Part shown: piece by piece, positions 49,154 to 59,021 of the stretch
How the letters are laid out: every line of letters starts with the position of its first letter
Position numbering within the stretch: the first letter of the stretch is position 1
Assembly: GCA_020975725.1 (NCBI GenBank)
Contig: QXJR01000029.1
Coordinates: 372,001 to 436,000 of the forward strand
DNA length: 64,000 bases
Source: Picocystis sp. L7
Taxonomy: Eukaryota > Chlorophyta > Picocystophyceae > Picocystales > Picocystaceae
Direction of reading: 5' to 3'
Position numbers and translations under genes: made by a program
The notes under the pieces: generated by a model
Told to the model about the DNA's origin: nothing
The model's input: the letters and a program-made list of their open reading frames with translations, nothing else
Databases searched by the model: none

Positions 49154-49893
49154 ATGGTGGGATTCAGCAAGATGTGCGTGCTGGCCGGAGTGGTAGCCAT
49201 GGCGACCTTCGGCCTGGCCCAAGAGCCCAACACCGAGTCCGGAGAAGGGACGTTCACCATCGGAAGCGAAGGTACATGCACCGGAGAAGGAACCTTTCAA
49301 GGAGCTGGCATCTTCGAAGGAACCGGAGAGTTCCTCGCCGAAGAAGGAACCTTCGAAGGCGAGGGGGACTTCAGCGGAACCGGCACTTTCCGAGGTACGA
49401 GGAATCGACGTGACGGTTGATGTGACCGCCCCTGCGACGGAGTTTATCGTGTAGTCTTAGAACAAACGACTGATCTGTACACGCGTCAAACGTAGGTACC
49501 GGAATGTGCTCTGGCGAAGGCACCTTCGAAACCGTTGGCGAAGGAGCCACGTTCTCTGGCGATGGTACAATCCTGACCCGGGACAACGTAGGCACCATCT
49601 CTTTGCCTCTCGGAACGTTCACCGGATCCGGGAAGTTTGAAGGAACCAATATCACGTACGTCGGACCTGGCCAGTTCCTTGGCATGGGCACTGGAGAGGG
49701 GCTGTTCAGGTTCATCGGCAATGGAACTTGCAACGGAGAGTTCAGGGCCTTCGGATCGGTCACGTTCGAAGGAACAGGCAGCATGATTGGAATCGGCAGC
49801 TTCATTGGCGAAGGAGAGTTCCAGGAAGGGAGTGGCGAATTCATCGGCGAAGGAGAGTGCACAGGGTTGGACGTTGAGTTGGAGGCAAGCTGA
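49154..49893 (+). CDS. Secreted GEG/GTG-repeat protein, two exons
   Basis: Exons 49154-49394 and 49496-49893 give 212 residues. The 101-nt intron runs GTACGA...CGTAG with CTGAT at 49470-49474. A signal peptide (MCVLAGVVAMATFGLAQ) is followed by continuous short repeats of roughly six residues, such as GEGTF, GTGEF, GEGDF, GTGTF, GSGKF and GIGSF, with a few Cys. Regular Gly and aromatic spacing suggests a stacked beta structure (beta-helix or beta-roll), somewhat like MORN repeats but secreted. I know no named match. Possible roles are wall or scale matrix, adhesion or ice/mineral interaction; none is shown. Confidence 0.8.
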
Positions 49894-50036
49894 GTCGAAA
49901 CGAAGTCCACGCCCTTGCACCATGTAGCAACGCTGATGGGAGGTTGATTAGAACAAGACATGTTATCAACCATCCACTAGCACACGGCGATAATAGGTGT
50001 ACCTTTTATTACTCCAGCTATTCCCTCCCCACCGTC

Positions 50037-51252
50037 CTACTTTTGACCAAAAACAGCTTGGTCCCCTAGCTCTTGTCCCGCCAACCCTTCTTTGATAGCA
50101 CTGTCGAAGAATGACTCCAACGTGTCTGTCCCATAGCTTGGAGTCGAGGAAGCGTCGTACTCCCCCGTACTGGGGTCCAACAGGAGCATGCTTTCTGCTG
50201 CATAGTACCTCCCGATCCGCCCAAATTCTGCAGAGTCCTTCAATGCAGGAAAAACTTTGGCCAGAGAATCAAAGATCCCAATGACCCCATCCATCAGCCC
50301 GATGGGCACGCGTATGAACTTCGGATCCTTGCCCAGCAGCCGAAAGAGCATTTCCCCTTGGTCGAGGGCAGTCAATGCCTCATCGGGTCCTCCAATGGGC
50401 AGGACCTTGTTCTGCTTGTCTTCGTCCGTGATACAATCTGCCATAAACTTGGCAAGGTCTCTTTCGCTGATGGGTTTACATGCGGCCAGTTTTCCGTCTC
50501 CAAACATCACGTAAGGGCCGCCTTTCTTGACGCTCTCCACCTGCCCCGCCAGCGATTTGAAGAAGGCCGTGGGTCGTACGATGCTATAGGTGAGTCCGGA
50601 TTCCATGAGCTCCTCTTCGAACTTGAGTTTGGCCTTCTGAAACTCCAGCAATGGTTTCTGGACGCAGATGGCGGACAGGAGCACGAACTTGGACGCACCA
50701 CACGCCTTACCAACGTCCAGTGCGTTTTTGGTGGCCTGGTAGTCAATCTTCCAGGAATCTTCGATCCCTCCGGTGCGGCTTGCAAGGCAGGAGACCACCA
50801 CGTCGACCTTTCCTTCCACGCATCCTTTCTTTCGCAGGGAATCTGCGTCGCAGACGTCTCCAAACCTCACCTCTGCACCTTCGAATTCCTTCTGTACGTC
50901 TTCCATGCTCAGCTTGCCGCCGATCCCGCTCTTTTCCCTGGCAAAGGCCACGACTTGGTACCCGCGATCGACGAGCTCTTTGACCACGAACTTCCCGATG
51001 TATCCGGTGGATCCCACCACGAGCACCCTTCGTCACGCCGTCTCGACCGCGTCAGCTTCCTTCTTCGTCGGTCTTCGCTGGCACGTCCCCTTTCGGCCCA
51101 TCCACGCACCTCGTGTTCGCGGGTTCCGTCCTCATAGCGGCTTCGGGGCTTCCTGCACGCACGCAGCCTCTCCTTCCTTCCCTCCTCCACGCCTTCGCGA
51201 CCTTCCCGGTCGTCCGTTTCGCGGCCATTGCGGTGCGCATCATCGTCGGCAT
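50037..51252 (-). CDS. DVR: Divinyl chlorophyllide a 8-vinyl-reductase, two exons
   Basis: Exon 1 51252-51110 and exon 2 51027-50037 encode 377 residues. The 82-nt intron runs GTGCGT...CGAAG with CTGAC at 51051-51055. It reduces the 8-vinyl group of divinyl chlorophyllide in plastid chlorophyll synthesis. Splicing produces [21 protein letters not shown], the Rossmann NADPH-binding start of plant-type DVR; exon 2 alone would lack an ATG and has a stop just upstream. Further motifs are [61 protein letters not shown] and [11 protein letters not shown]. Exon 1 is a basic transit-like leader; starts at 51252, 51243 or 51228 are all possible. Confidence 0.92.
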
Positions 51253-52395
51253 CGCCGATGGAGGAGGAAGCTCGAGAGGTCCAGAGGGATCCCTGAGCCG
51301 CCCCAGGACCCCATCCATCGCCTCAAACCCGCCCCTTGGGTGGCTGCGAACCCCCACAGGGAGGGAGGAATTGAGACGATGGGATCCAGGATGAGGGGGA
51401 TCTCCTCTCCCCACCCACCCATGGGTGGATGGATGGATGGGGTTCGATCGGGGAGGACAGAAGGGAGTCGGTGCGGTTTCGAAAAGGAAACGGGGACGGG
51501 TCGATTGGAAGGAAGAGATCCGGATCGGGAAGCCCGGACCATCGAGAAAACGTGGAACGGGTGTGCAGGAGAGGAGGACGAGCAGTTGCTCCTGGTGCGT
51601 GGAGAAAGCGCACGATGGAAAAGGGCCGTGAGCGGACCGAACGCGATTTCCGGGAGGCGTGGACGAGGACGGGATTCGATCCGAGGCGTCCACGCGTTGG
51701 AAAGTGGACGAACAGACGGGGGTGGATCGCAATCCACCCACGTGCGCGTCGGGCTCCCGGTTCTGTTTCCGTCCTGCATCCATCCATCCGCGGAATCCTT
51801 CCCTTCGATGTCGGAGACGTCCTCCCGTTCCTCGGATCCGTCGTCCTTCCGTTCCTTCGTGCACGTCTCGTCGCCGTCGCGGTCGACGTTCCCTTCCCAG
51901 CCTGTCCGCCAGCCACGTCCGAAAGGGGCCTCCCCACCGGACCATCGGTGGATCTCGATGGGAGATCCCCTCCTTCTCCCCGATCAAGCCCTCCCTTTCG
52001 ATCCCTTTCCTTCCTTCGACCCCGTCTGCATCCCGGGGGACCGTTGCCCCTCCCTTGGCTCCACCCACCCGACCCAGGGTGGACCTCCTCCCGCGACCCG
52101 CGGAGGATCTCCCACCCGCGACGCTGCGATTCCTCGGCGGTGGAGGGATTCCCACGTCGGGGGAGGTCCCAGGTCCAGGGTGGAAGGGAGTGTTTCGACA
52201 TCGACGGTGCGAGTGCACCAGACACTTCGCGTCTCCATCACGTGCACGAAGCGTCGTGGTAACGTCCGCCATGGACGCGCACGTGCGCAGTCCCAGGCCG
52301 CACGGTGGGTGGAGAAGGACGAGCGAGAGTAGGGAGAGGTCCACGGGACGGCAGAGCTGACGCGTGAGGCGCGAAACGCAGCGGGGAAACGGGTG
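51253..52395. promoter_or_regulatory. Divergent region between DVR and the WD40-like gene
   Basis: About 1.1 kb. Very long overlapping open frames exist on both strands, but they are Arg/Pro/Ser/Gly-rich and featureless. TGGATGGA-type tetranucleotide runs occur near 51,410-51,440. No gene is recognised. Confidence 0.45.
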
Positions 52396-53745
52396 ATGGG
52401 CGTGCCAGCCGAGAGCAGGCGCAGGAGACCCTTGGAATGGGACGAAGAGGAGCTGTCCACGGCGCAGAAGCTGGCCCGGAGGGAGTGCGACTGGAAAGGA
52501 AGGCTCCGAAGGAACGGAACCCACGTGCGCGAGAAGCTCCGAAACTTCGGACTCCAACAGGAATACGACACCCACGACCCCAGCGGACACGAAATGCTCG
52601 AGCTGCCTTTCCTGAAGAAACGATCCAGGATCGTGGAGATTGTGGCCGCCAACGACCTGGTGTTTGCACTGGCCCATTCCGGCGTGTGCGTGGTCTTCCA
52701 CAGGACCACCAACAAGAGGGTGTGCTACCTCAACGTCCACAAGGACGAGGTCATACGATCCCTCTTCTACAACAAGAGCTGCAACGCCGTCATCACCGTG
52801 TCCGTCTATGCATCGGAGAACTACTCCTCCCTCAAGTGCAGGAGCGTGCCGGTCGAGTTCATCCGCAGGGGACAGCCCGATGCGGGATTCCCACTCTTCG
52901 AATCCGAGTCCTTGAAATGGCCCGGATTCGTGGAGTTCGACGACGTGAACGGCAAGGTGCTCACGTTCAGCGCGCTCGACTCCATCTACAAGGTCTTCGA
53001 TCTCAAGAACTACAACCTGCTCTTCGAGATCCGGGACAGCAGGGTCCAGGAAATCAAGATCAGCCCGGGCATCATGTTGCTCATCTTCGAGAGGATGGCC
53101 AACCATGTCCCTTTGAAAATATTGTCCATAGAGGACGGCACGGAGCTGAAGGCGTTCAATCACCTTCTCCACAGGAACAAGAAGATCGATTTCATCGAGC
53201 AGTTCAACGAGAAGCTCCTGGTCAAGCAGGAGAACGAGAACCTGCAGATACTGGATGTTTTGAGCGGAAAGGTCACGGAGGTGAACCGCACGGAATTCAT
53301 GACCCCGTCTGCCTTTATCTTTTTGTACGAGAACCAGCTCTTCCTGACCTTCCGAGAGAGCACGGTGGGGGTTTGGAACTTCAAGGGAGAGCTGGTCACC
53401 AGCTTCGAGGACCACCTCCTGTGGCATCCGGATTGCAACACCAACAACATATACATCAACACCGGGCAGGACATGATCATCTCCTACTGCAGGAGCGGGG
53501 ACGGGGAGCACGATCGACTTCGTCGGGCGTACGGACGTGGCTGCAAGGCTCCCGGTTCCATCAACGTCAGCAACATACTCACGGGCAAGTGCTTGGCCAA
53601 GATCCGGGCACCGGAGGGGGGGAGCGAGGCGGACGTTCGCGCACAGCAGGCGTTGGAGGAGGTCACTGCACTGTTTTACGACGAGGAGAGGAACGAGGTG
53701 CTCACGGGGAATAAGATGGGTGTGGTCCATGTGTGGACCAATTGA
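52396..53745 (+). CDS. WD40-like beta-propeller protein, conserved, function unknown
   Basis: 449 residues from the ATG at 52396 (MGVPAESRRRRPLEWDEEEL). After a charged helical lead, the protein is a degenerate propeller: IVEIVAANDLVFALAHSGVC, VCYLNVHKDEVIRSLFYN, VNGKVLTFSALDSIYKVFDL, GVWNFKGELVTSFEDHLLW and finally NKMGVVHVWTN. It looks like a conserved single-copy WD40-like protein of plants and algae, but I cannot name it. No targeting signal is seen. The last coding part overlaps nothing on the opposite strand that I accept as real. Confidence 0.82.
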   Translation: MGVPAESRRRRPLEWDEEELSTAQKLARRECDWKGRLRRNGTHVREKLRNFGLQQEYDTHDPSGHEMLELPFLKKRSRIVEIVAANDLVFALAHSGVCVVFHRTTNKRVCYLNVHKDEVIRSLFYNKSCNAVITVSVYASENYSSLKCRSVPVEFIRRGQPDAGFPLFESESLKWPGFVEFDDVNGKVLTFSALDSIYKVFDLKNYNLLFEIRDSRVQEIKISPGIMLLIFERMANHVPLKILSIEDGTELKAFNHLLHRNKKIDFIEQFNEKLLVKQENENLQILDVLSGKVTEVNRTEFMTPSAFIFLYENQLFLTFRESTVGVWNFKGELVTSFEDHLLWHPDCNTNNIYINTGQDMIISYCRSGDGEHDRLRRAYGRGCKAPGSINVSNILTGKCLAKIRAPEGGSEADVRAQQALEEVTALFYDEERNEVLTGNKMGVVHVWTN

Positions 53746-53846
53746 ACGCACGAGGGAGAGGAGGGGTGGGACGGGATCCATCCCGGGCTCCTTCCTCCCG
53801 TCACTGCATCCTTGCTTCGGCGACCGAATACAACCAACGTTGACTG

Positions 53847-53870
53847 CATCCATCCATCCATCCATCCATC
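53847..53870 (+). repeat. (CATC)6 microsatellite
   Basis: Six perfect CATC units just 3' of the WD40-like gene, between TTGAC and a CCGCAG that may form an intron 3' end. Confidence 0.85.
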
Positions 53871-54031
53871 CCTCCGCAGTATCGCGGTTCTTGCCTCCAT
53901 CTGCGCCTGCCTCCCTTCCCCAATCCTCCTCCTCTTGCGTGTATGTGGACGCGATGGATCGCCTGTGCCAATCCCGAGTGGGCGTGGAGCGAGGAGGGAT
54001 GCACGTTTGTGTCGGGTCCCCATTCGAATCG

Positions 54032-54724
54032 ATGCGTACAGCCATGGTCGACCGTCGGACACGCGTGGAAGCGCTGTACCAGGAGCTTCGGATGGGTTCG
54101 GGATACATGCACGTGCCAGAGGTCTGGCCCAAGGAACTGCACGCACGTCTGGTCCGAGATGCGACGCCTGTTCGTACTCCACGCGCCTCCAACCTGGTGC
54201 TGGTGGACGTGCGCGAGAGAGACGAGCGGAAGGTGTCCCGTCTCCATCGCTGTGCCGTGTCGCGGGAGGAATGCATGGAGATGCTGCAAGACGGACAGCT
54301 CCAGGATCGAGAAGTGGTCGCCTACTGCACGGTCGGACATCGAAGCGGTTGGTTCGCATCCAGGCTGCGTGCACGTGGCGTGGATGCCAAGAACCTCGCT
54401 GGTTCTGCGTTGCTTTGGACGCACGAAGGATACCCATTGGTGGACGAACACGATCAAGAGACCCGCCAGGTGCACGTCTATTCCAAGGACTGGTCCCTCG
54501 AAGCAGAAGGATACCAACCGGTGTGGTACACGCGTGCACCGACCTTGCAGGTCGCCTTTCGTGAAATCAAAGAGAGGATGAAGGACGTGTGGCGCAAGCT
54601 CGCCTCCCGAAGGACGCCTCCCAGGCGCGTCCAAGGAGCGGATGCAACAGACCGTGCCGAAGAAGGAGCGGAGGTGGAAGTCGTCCAAGAGGACGCAGAC
54701 GAAGAAGGTTCCGACACCACCTGA
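54032..54724 (+). CDS. Rhodanese-domain protein
   Basis: 230 residues from the ATG at 54032 (a second ATG at 54044 has a stronger context). The rhodanese domain runs from NLVLVDVRERDERKVS to the active-site loop VAYCTVGHRSG (Cys about residue 99), then ASRLRARGVDAKNLAGSALLW. The active Cys is kept, so sulfur transfer is possible. The C-terminal tail is charged and disordered with an acidic end. The open frame upstream includes a splice-acceptor-like segment (TTGAC...CCGCAG near 53,840-53,878), so an upstream exon with a targeting peptide may exist. It is convergent with the gene at 54817. Confidence 0.78.
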   Translation: MRTAMVDRRTRVEALYQELRMGSGYMHVPEVWPKELHARLVRDATPVRTPRASNLVLVDVRERDERKVSRLHRCAVSREECMEMLQDGQLQDREVVAYCTVGHRSGWFASRLRARGVDAKNLAGSALLWTHEGYPLVDEHDQETRQVHVYSKDWSLEAEGYQPVWYTRAPTLQVAFREIKERMKDVWRKLASRRTPPRRVQGADATDRAEEGAEVEVVQEDADEEGSDTT

Positions 54725-54816
54725 CGTCCACCTTCGTGGTGCGGGAACGCACGAATGCCACTGCTCAAGGACATGGCAGGACGCTCTGGATCAAGCCTTC
54801 CTCTTCGTGCTGTCCT

Positions 54817-55539
54817 TCACAGCTGCCTGGCGAGGCTTCCTGCCAGCAGCATCATCTCCGGACAGAGCTCGGCGGTGGCACGTGCGTCGAGTGCGTAGAG
54901 CGCCTTGGCGGCTTCTTTCTTGGTTTCTTCGCTCGCGTGTTTGGCGCAGTGTCCCAAGACGTCGCACATCGGACGCATCAGCTCCGTGTCGACGGGTATG
55001 GCGCCTCCTTCCGTTCGTAGGTCGAAGGACCACGGGAAGGATTCCACGTCTCCAAGCAAGGATTCCATTCGATCCAACACGTCGTTCTGTTCGTCCCAGG
55101 CGTCTCCTGGTTCTTCCATGGACGCATGTGCAGCCCACGGGCATCCTGCACATGCGATCTTCCAGAAGGTGCGACAAGCCAGGCGCAAGTGTGCGTCTTC
55201 GTGGTGGTGGAGGAACAGCGCGAAGGAACGGATCCCGCCCGCCGCAAGGGAGGACCTCCCGTGCACGTCGCCTTTCGCAGGTTCCGGATCGGTTTCGAAC
55301 CCGTCTCCACGTGCGTTGGGCACGCGTGGGCGCGGTGGCGCCAATCGTTTCGCAGCACGTGCAGCTGCACGCAGCAACGCTTCGAGGTGCGGTTCGTCTC
55401 GTGTGGCGATCCCTCCTCTGAACCTCGCCAGGTGCGCGGCTGCTGCCGAACAGGCCATCCTCGAAGCCCAGGCCCGCTCCGACAGATCCTCCGATTCGCA
55501 GGCCAGTGCAGCACGCGATGCCAAATCCTTCGTCTCCAT
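54817..55539 (-). CDS. Helical (possibly ARM/HEAT-like) protein, unknown
   Basis: 240 residues from the ATG at 55539 (METKDLASRAALA). Rich in Ala, Leu and charged residues with repeated helical pairs (WASRMACSAAAAHLARF, HLEALLRAAARAAKRLAP, HLRLACRTFWKIACAG, MRPMCDVLGHCAKHASEETKKEAAKALYAL), which suggests an alpha-solenoid. No family motif is recognised. The start codon is 40 bp from a 390-bp GA/CT minisatellite, which must lie in its leader or core promoter. Convergent with the rhodanese gene (stops 93 bp apart). Confidence 0.6.
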   Translation of the reverse strand: METKDLASRAALACESEDLSERAWASRMACSAAAAHLARFRGGIATRDEPHLEALLRAAARAAKRLAPPRPRVPNARGDGFETDPEPAKGDVHGRSSLAAGGIRSFALFLHHHEDAHLRLACRTFWKIACAGCPWAAHASMEEPGDAWDEQNDVLDRMESLLGDVESFPWSFDLRTEGGAIPVDTELMRPMCDVLGHCAKHASEETKKEAAKALYALDARATAELCPEMMLLAGSLARQL

Positions 55540-55578
55540 CACCGTCGCCTTCCCATGCCACAACGCCACCAAAATGCC

Positions 55579-55972
55579 TCCCTCTCTCTGTTCCCTCTAT
55601 GCCTGTTCCCTCTATGTCTGTTCCATCTCTGTCTCTGTTCCCTCTCTCTGTCTGTTCCCTCTATGCCTCTGTTCCATCTCTCTCTGTTCCCTCTATGCCT
55701 GTTCACTCTCTGTCTCTGTTCCCTCTCTCTCTGTTCCCTCTATGCCTGTTCCCTCTCTGTTCCCTCTCTGTCTGTTCCCTCTCTGTCTCTGTTCCCTCTC
55801 TGTCTGTTCCCTCTCTGTCTCTGTTCCCTCTCTCTGTCTGTTCCCTCTCTGTCTCTGTTCCCTCTCTCTGTCTGTTCCCTCTCTGTCTCTGTTCCCTCTC
55901 TCTGTCTGTTCCCTCTATGTCTGTTCCCTCTCTGTCTCTGTTCCCTCTCTGTCTCTGTTCCCTCTCCCCTTG
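55579..55972. repeat. CT/GA-rich minisatellite
   Basis: About 390 bp built from variants of TGTTCCCTCTCTGTC and TGTTCCCTCTATGCC with CT-dinucleotide length changes. The plus strand has almost no A outside TAT; the minus strand is GAGA-rich. Unit lengths vary by 2-6 bp, typical of slippage. It sits immediately upstream of the gene starting at 55539. Confidence 0.95.
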
Positions 55973-56429
55973 TCTCCTCCACCCACATCCTCTCGCTCAC
56001 GTCCTCTCCGTTCCCTACCTTTCTCAAGGAATCTCCCCCCCCCTCACTGCCTCTCAGAGACGCCCTCCCGGCTTCCCGCACCCCGTCCCGGCTTCATGCC
56101 ACCAGGGCCAATGGGAAGCTGCTTGCCCGCCCACCCTGCCTCAATCAACCCCCTCTGGGACTCGGTCTGCAGGGAAGGGGATGGAGCAACACCGATGCAA
56201 CGGAGGAAAAGGGAAATTGCACGTGCAGATGGAGAGAAGAGGAACCAGCCAAGGAGAAAGCAGGATACCAAGCGGTAGGGAAAGATCCCAAGCAAGGCAG
56301 AATCGCCAAAGGGACGAAAGATTCATGGAAGAGAACGTTTACACCAGTGGTAGGAAACACTGCCGTGGGCTACATGCATGCGATGGAAAGGAACGGTGGA
56401 TCGGTCGATGAAAACAACCGAAAACACAA
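55973..56429. other. Intergenic, about 0.45 kb
   Basis: Between the minisatellite and the stop of the next minus-strand gene. Nothing recognised. Confidence 0.45.
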
Positions 56430-56964
56430 TCACTCATCCTCCTTGAATTCTTCCATGTCCTGGAGCTCGTCACCAGGACGTCCCCACGTGCCTTTGCCAC
56501 CCCCGCCTCCTTTCTTCGGACTACCGTCACGTCCAGTGGCTGGCGACACGGAATCGAAGACGAGGGTCGGAACAAGGGAACGAAACGAATCCGCGATCGT
56601 GTCAGAAAACAACTCGACCCGTCGCGAAGCCGTCTCTCCGACACGTCCAACGCCCAGGAACACGACGCTCCCAGCCGCATCCAACGACGAGATCGCTAGA
56701 CACAGGACGTGCGAAGCGTAGGAACGCGTTCCTGTCCTCTCGATCTCGAGGCCGGCCCTCCCTCGATCGACCACGCTCGTCCACGGACCGTTGGTCCCTC
56801 CGACACGACGGTCGGCTTCCTCCTCGTCCCTCCGACGCCTCTCCGCAGCACGCACCGGATCGCCTGTCCTTCCTTTCGTCGGACTTCCTCCGAACGTGTT
56901 CTGCAGAGCTCCTGCGTCGCTCCATGTGGTATTTGGCGCTTGCTTCTGCGTCGCGAGTGGCCAT
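56430..56964 (-). CDS. Possible Alba-like small basic protein; start and exon structure uncertain
   Basis: The C-terminal reading (stop at 56430) is convincing: ERTGTRSYASHVLCLAISSL then GSVVFLGVGRVGETASRR and VELFSDTIAD. This follows the Alba-fold spacing of a YxxxV helix, V-x-L-x-G-x-G-R strand turn and A...E helix. A Gly-rich and acidic tail (KKGGGGGKGTWG ... MEEFKEDE) follows. The best ATG (56964, MATRDAEASAKYHMERR) is in a different frame, so an unplaced intron or another exon is needed. Alba proteins bind RNA or DNA; that role is tentative. It could also be an unrelated small protein. Confidence 0.4.
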
Positions 56965-58117
56965 CGTGGTCGCGAAACTCGAGTGTCGGAATCACGTCTT
57001 CCGTGCCACGTGGACTCTGAAGATATCGATAGGAATCCATAAGATATCGATGCACATCGAGACCCACCGAGAAGCCTCCCGAAGCCCACGATCCTCTGCG
57101 TGAATGGGAACGGTTGAAGCATTCTCCTGGGGATCGTCGGTACGTCCCGGGTCACTGGGGAATCGAACGTGGAGGAATCCCCGTCCCATCGTTCCTTGGC
57201 GAGTTTCGTCGCCATCGAGGACAGGGTCCATCCATGTATGCGCCAGCCACTGTTCAAGCTGGTTCTGTTGCTCGACCGTGTGCATTCAAACCCTTTGGAT
57301 CGCTCCAGACCTGGGAAGCAGTCAAGTGGTGCGGGGGGAAACACCGTTGTAATCACGCTTGTCGGTCATCAATGGACCATGGAATGCCGTTGATGCTGGA
57401 ACGGCGTAGGCACGTAATTCTAAGGATTGGCCCAAGGTCCCCCCTAGGAAGCAATTCCTTCGTTTGCACCGAATGGCTGGGTGAAAAGGAATTGCTTCGA
57501 ACGGATGTCCGGCATAGGCATTGTAGCCCGTCCACGCATGCGAACAGTATGTTGAAATGAGTGGATCCTTCTTCACACCGGGGGCCATGCATACCTCATT
57601 CGCACCATTTATTGCGAACGTCCTTTCTTGGTGGGATTGCCTGGTGGATGCTTGAGGGTTTCAAGCCATGGCCTTGCCTTGCTATTTTTGCTTTGGTAGC
57701 GCCAAGGGGTGGGATACGTACTGATTCTTCCATGCATTTTTGCTTGTATTTTCCGAATCGTTCGCCCATCGTTCCTACCCCACAATCTTGTGCTCGTTTA
57801 CGGCGCCATAGACGCCTTGTTCCCCACGTGATTGTTTCCCACGTGCACGGCGTGGCATCCCCATCCGTCCCATGTCCAAGGGAACGTTCGCACGGCGCAC
57901 GTGGTCACGCGACGACCTCCGTGGTATGCATGCGTGGCATGGGGAGAGCTCGTATGGCGAAGGTGCCATTCCTTCCACCTTGCCTGGTCGCCATTTACAT
58001 CCACTCCATGTGTGGAGATGGGTGGTGGGTTGTCATCCCATGTCCCCACCTGGGCCTGGGTCCATCCCCAGCACTCGACTTGCCATCCAAAGGACGTCCA
58101 TGCCGTCCATCCATGCG
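56965..58117. other. Intergenic, about 1.15 kb
   Basis: Apart from the inverted repeat at 57448-57498 I find only short frames. It separates a minus-strand gene from the plus-strand NUP50-like gene, so it should be a divergent promoter region. Confidence 0.45.
57448..57498. repeat. Inverted repeat, 13-bp perfect arms
   Basis: GAAGCAATTCCTT at 57448-57460 and AAGGAATTGCTTC at 57486-57498, separated by 25 bp. It could form a hairpin in RNA or be a paired protein-binding site. Confidence 0.7.
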
Positions 58118-58735
58118 ATGGGGAACGAGAACGGCGCATCGGAAGAAGCGAACTACGCGCGAAGCATGAGGGCGTTGAACGCCCAGTTCGCGTCCTGGGT
58201 GTCCAGGCAGAAGGACAGGGCACCGTGCGCCTCGTGGGAAGCAGGAGTGGCGGATTACCTGCGACACGCGAAGAAGCTGGAGGCGCACCGTCGGCCCACG
58301 TCCAACGAGGAGGCGCAGGAAGAGCAAGGCAGGAGCAAGAAACGAACGCGCGTGGATGGAGGCGGATCGGAGGATGGGGAAGAGGACGAGAAGACGTCCT
58401 TCTCGGCCAAATGCAAGGTGTTCTTCCGCGAAGAAGGAGAATGGGCCACACGTGGCGTGGGATACTTGTCCCTGCGCACCTCAGCTTCGGATCCAAACGC
58501 GTCGCGACTCGTGTTCCGCACCGAAGCAGGAAAGGTGCTGCTGAATGCCAGGCTCTACCGCGGACTCAAGGCCAAGTTGCAAGACAAAAGCGTGGTGCTG
58601 GTGTTGTACGTGGTGGAGGAAGGACAAGGCGAAACTGGTGGACAACCTCAGTCCAAACAGACCCTGGTCCGATTGGGCAAAGTGGAGATGGCCAAGGAAT
58701 TGCACGAAGCCATCGAAAAACACACGCCTCAATGA
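58118..58735 (+). CDS. NUP50-like Ran-binding-domain protein
   Basis: 205 residues from the ATG at 58118 (MGNENGASEEANYARSM). NUP50-type proteins act at the nuclear pore in Ran-dependent import. The N-terminal half has LNAQFASWVSRQKDRAPCAS and WEAGVADYLRHAKKLEA, like the helical NUP50 segment with a single-copy short linker. The C-terminal half is a Ran-binding (RanBD/PH-fold) domain: AKCKVFFREEGEWATRGVGY, SRLVFRTEAGKVLLNARLYR and KVEMAKELHEAIEKHTP. It lacks the FG-repeat expansions of animal NUP50. Convergent with the EDM2-like gene. Confidence 0.8.
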   Translation: MGNENGASEEANYARSMRALNAQFASWVSRQKDRAPCASWEAGVADYLRHAKKLEAHRRPTSNEEAQEEQGRSKKRTRVDGGGSEDGEEDEKTSFSAKCKVFFREEGEWATRGVGYLSLRTSASDPNASRLVFRTEAGKVLLNARLYRGLKAKLQDKSVVLVLYVVEEGQGETGGQPQSKQTLVRLGKVEMAKELHEAIEKHTPQ

Positions 58736-59021
58736 AACGCGAGGATGCGCTTTGACACCGCAAAAAAAAAGCATTAAAGGAGGGACGGGGAAAGGAAAGA
58801 CACAATGGACGCCGGGGGTGGTGGTGGAGATGGCTTCTCTATCGACAGCCGCCATTCCATCCACACGCGACCATGCGCATATGCATCGAAATTTCCCTCG
58901 CATCTGCAATCAGGTTTATAGATTGACGCGACGTTGGGAGAAAAAGCAACCTCTGTGTAATTGCACGTGCTCGGTTTGGGGAAACGATGGGCAGGTGGTG
59001 AATTGTCACGAAAGGCGTTGA

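Noticed and set aside
51052-54276. A 1074-codon open frame on the minus strand
   Set aside because: It is antisense to the WD40-like and rhodanese genes, is Arg/Pro/Ser-rich without domains, and its last part is explained as exon 1 of DVR.
55126-56721. Very long plus-strand frames through the minisatellite encoding Ser/Leu/Cys/Pro repeats
   Set aside because: They are translations of a CT-rich tandem repeat, open in all three frames, antisense to a better minus-strand gene.
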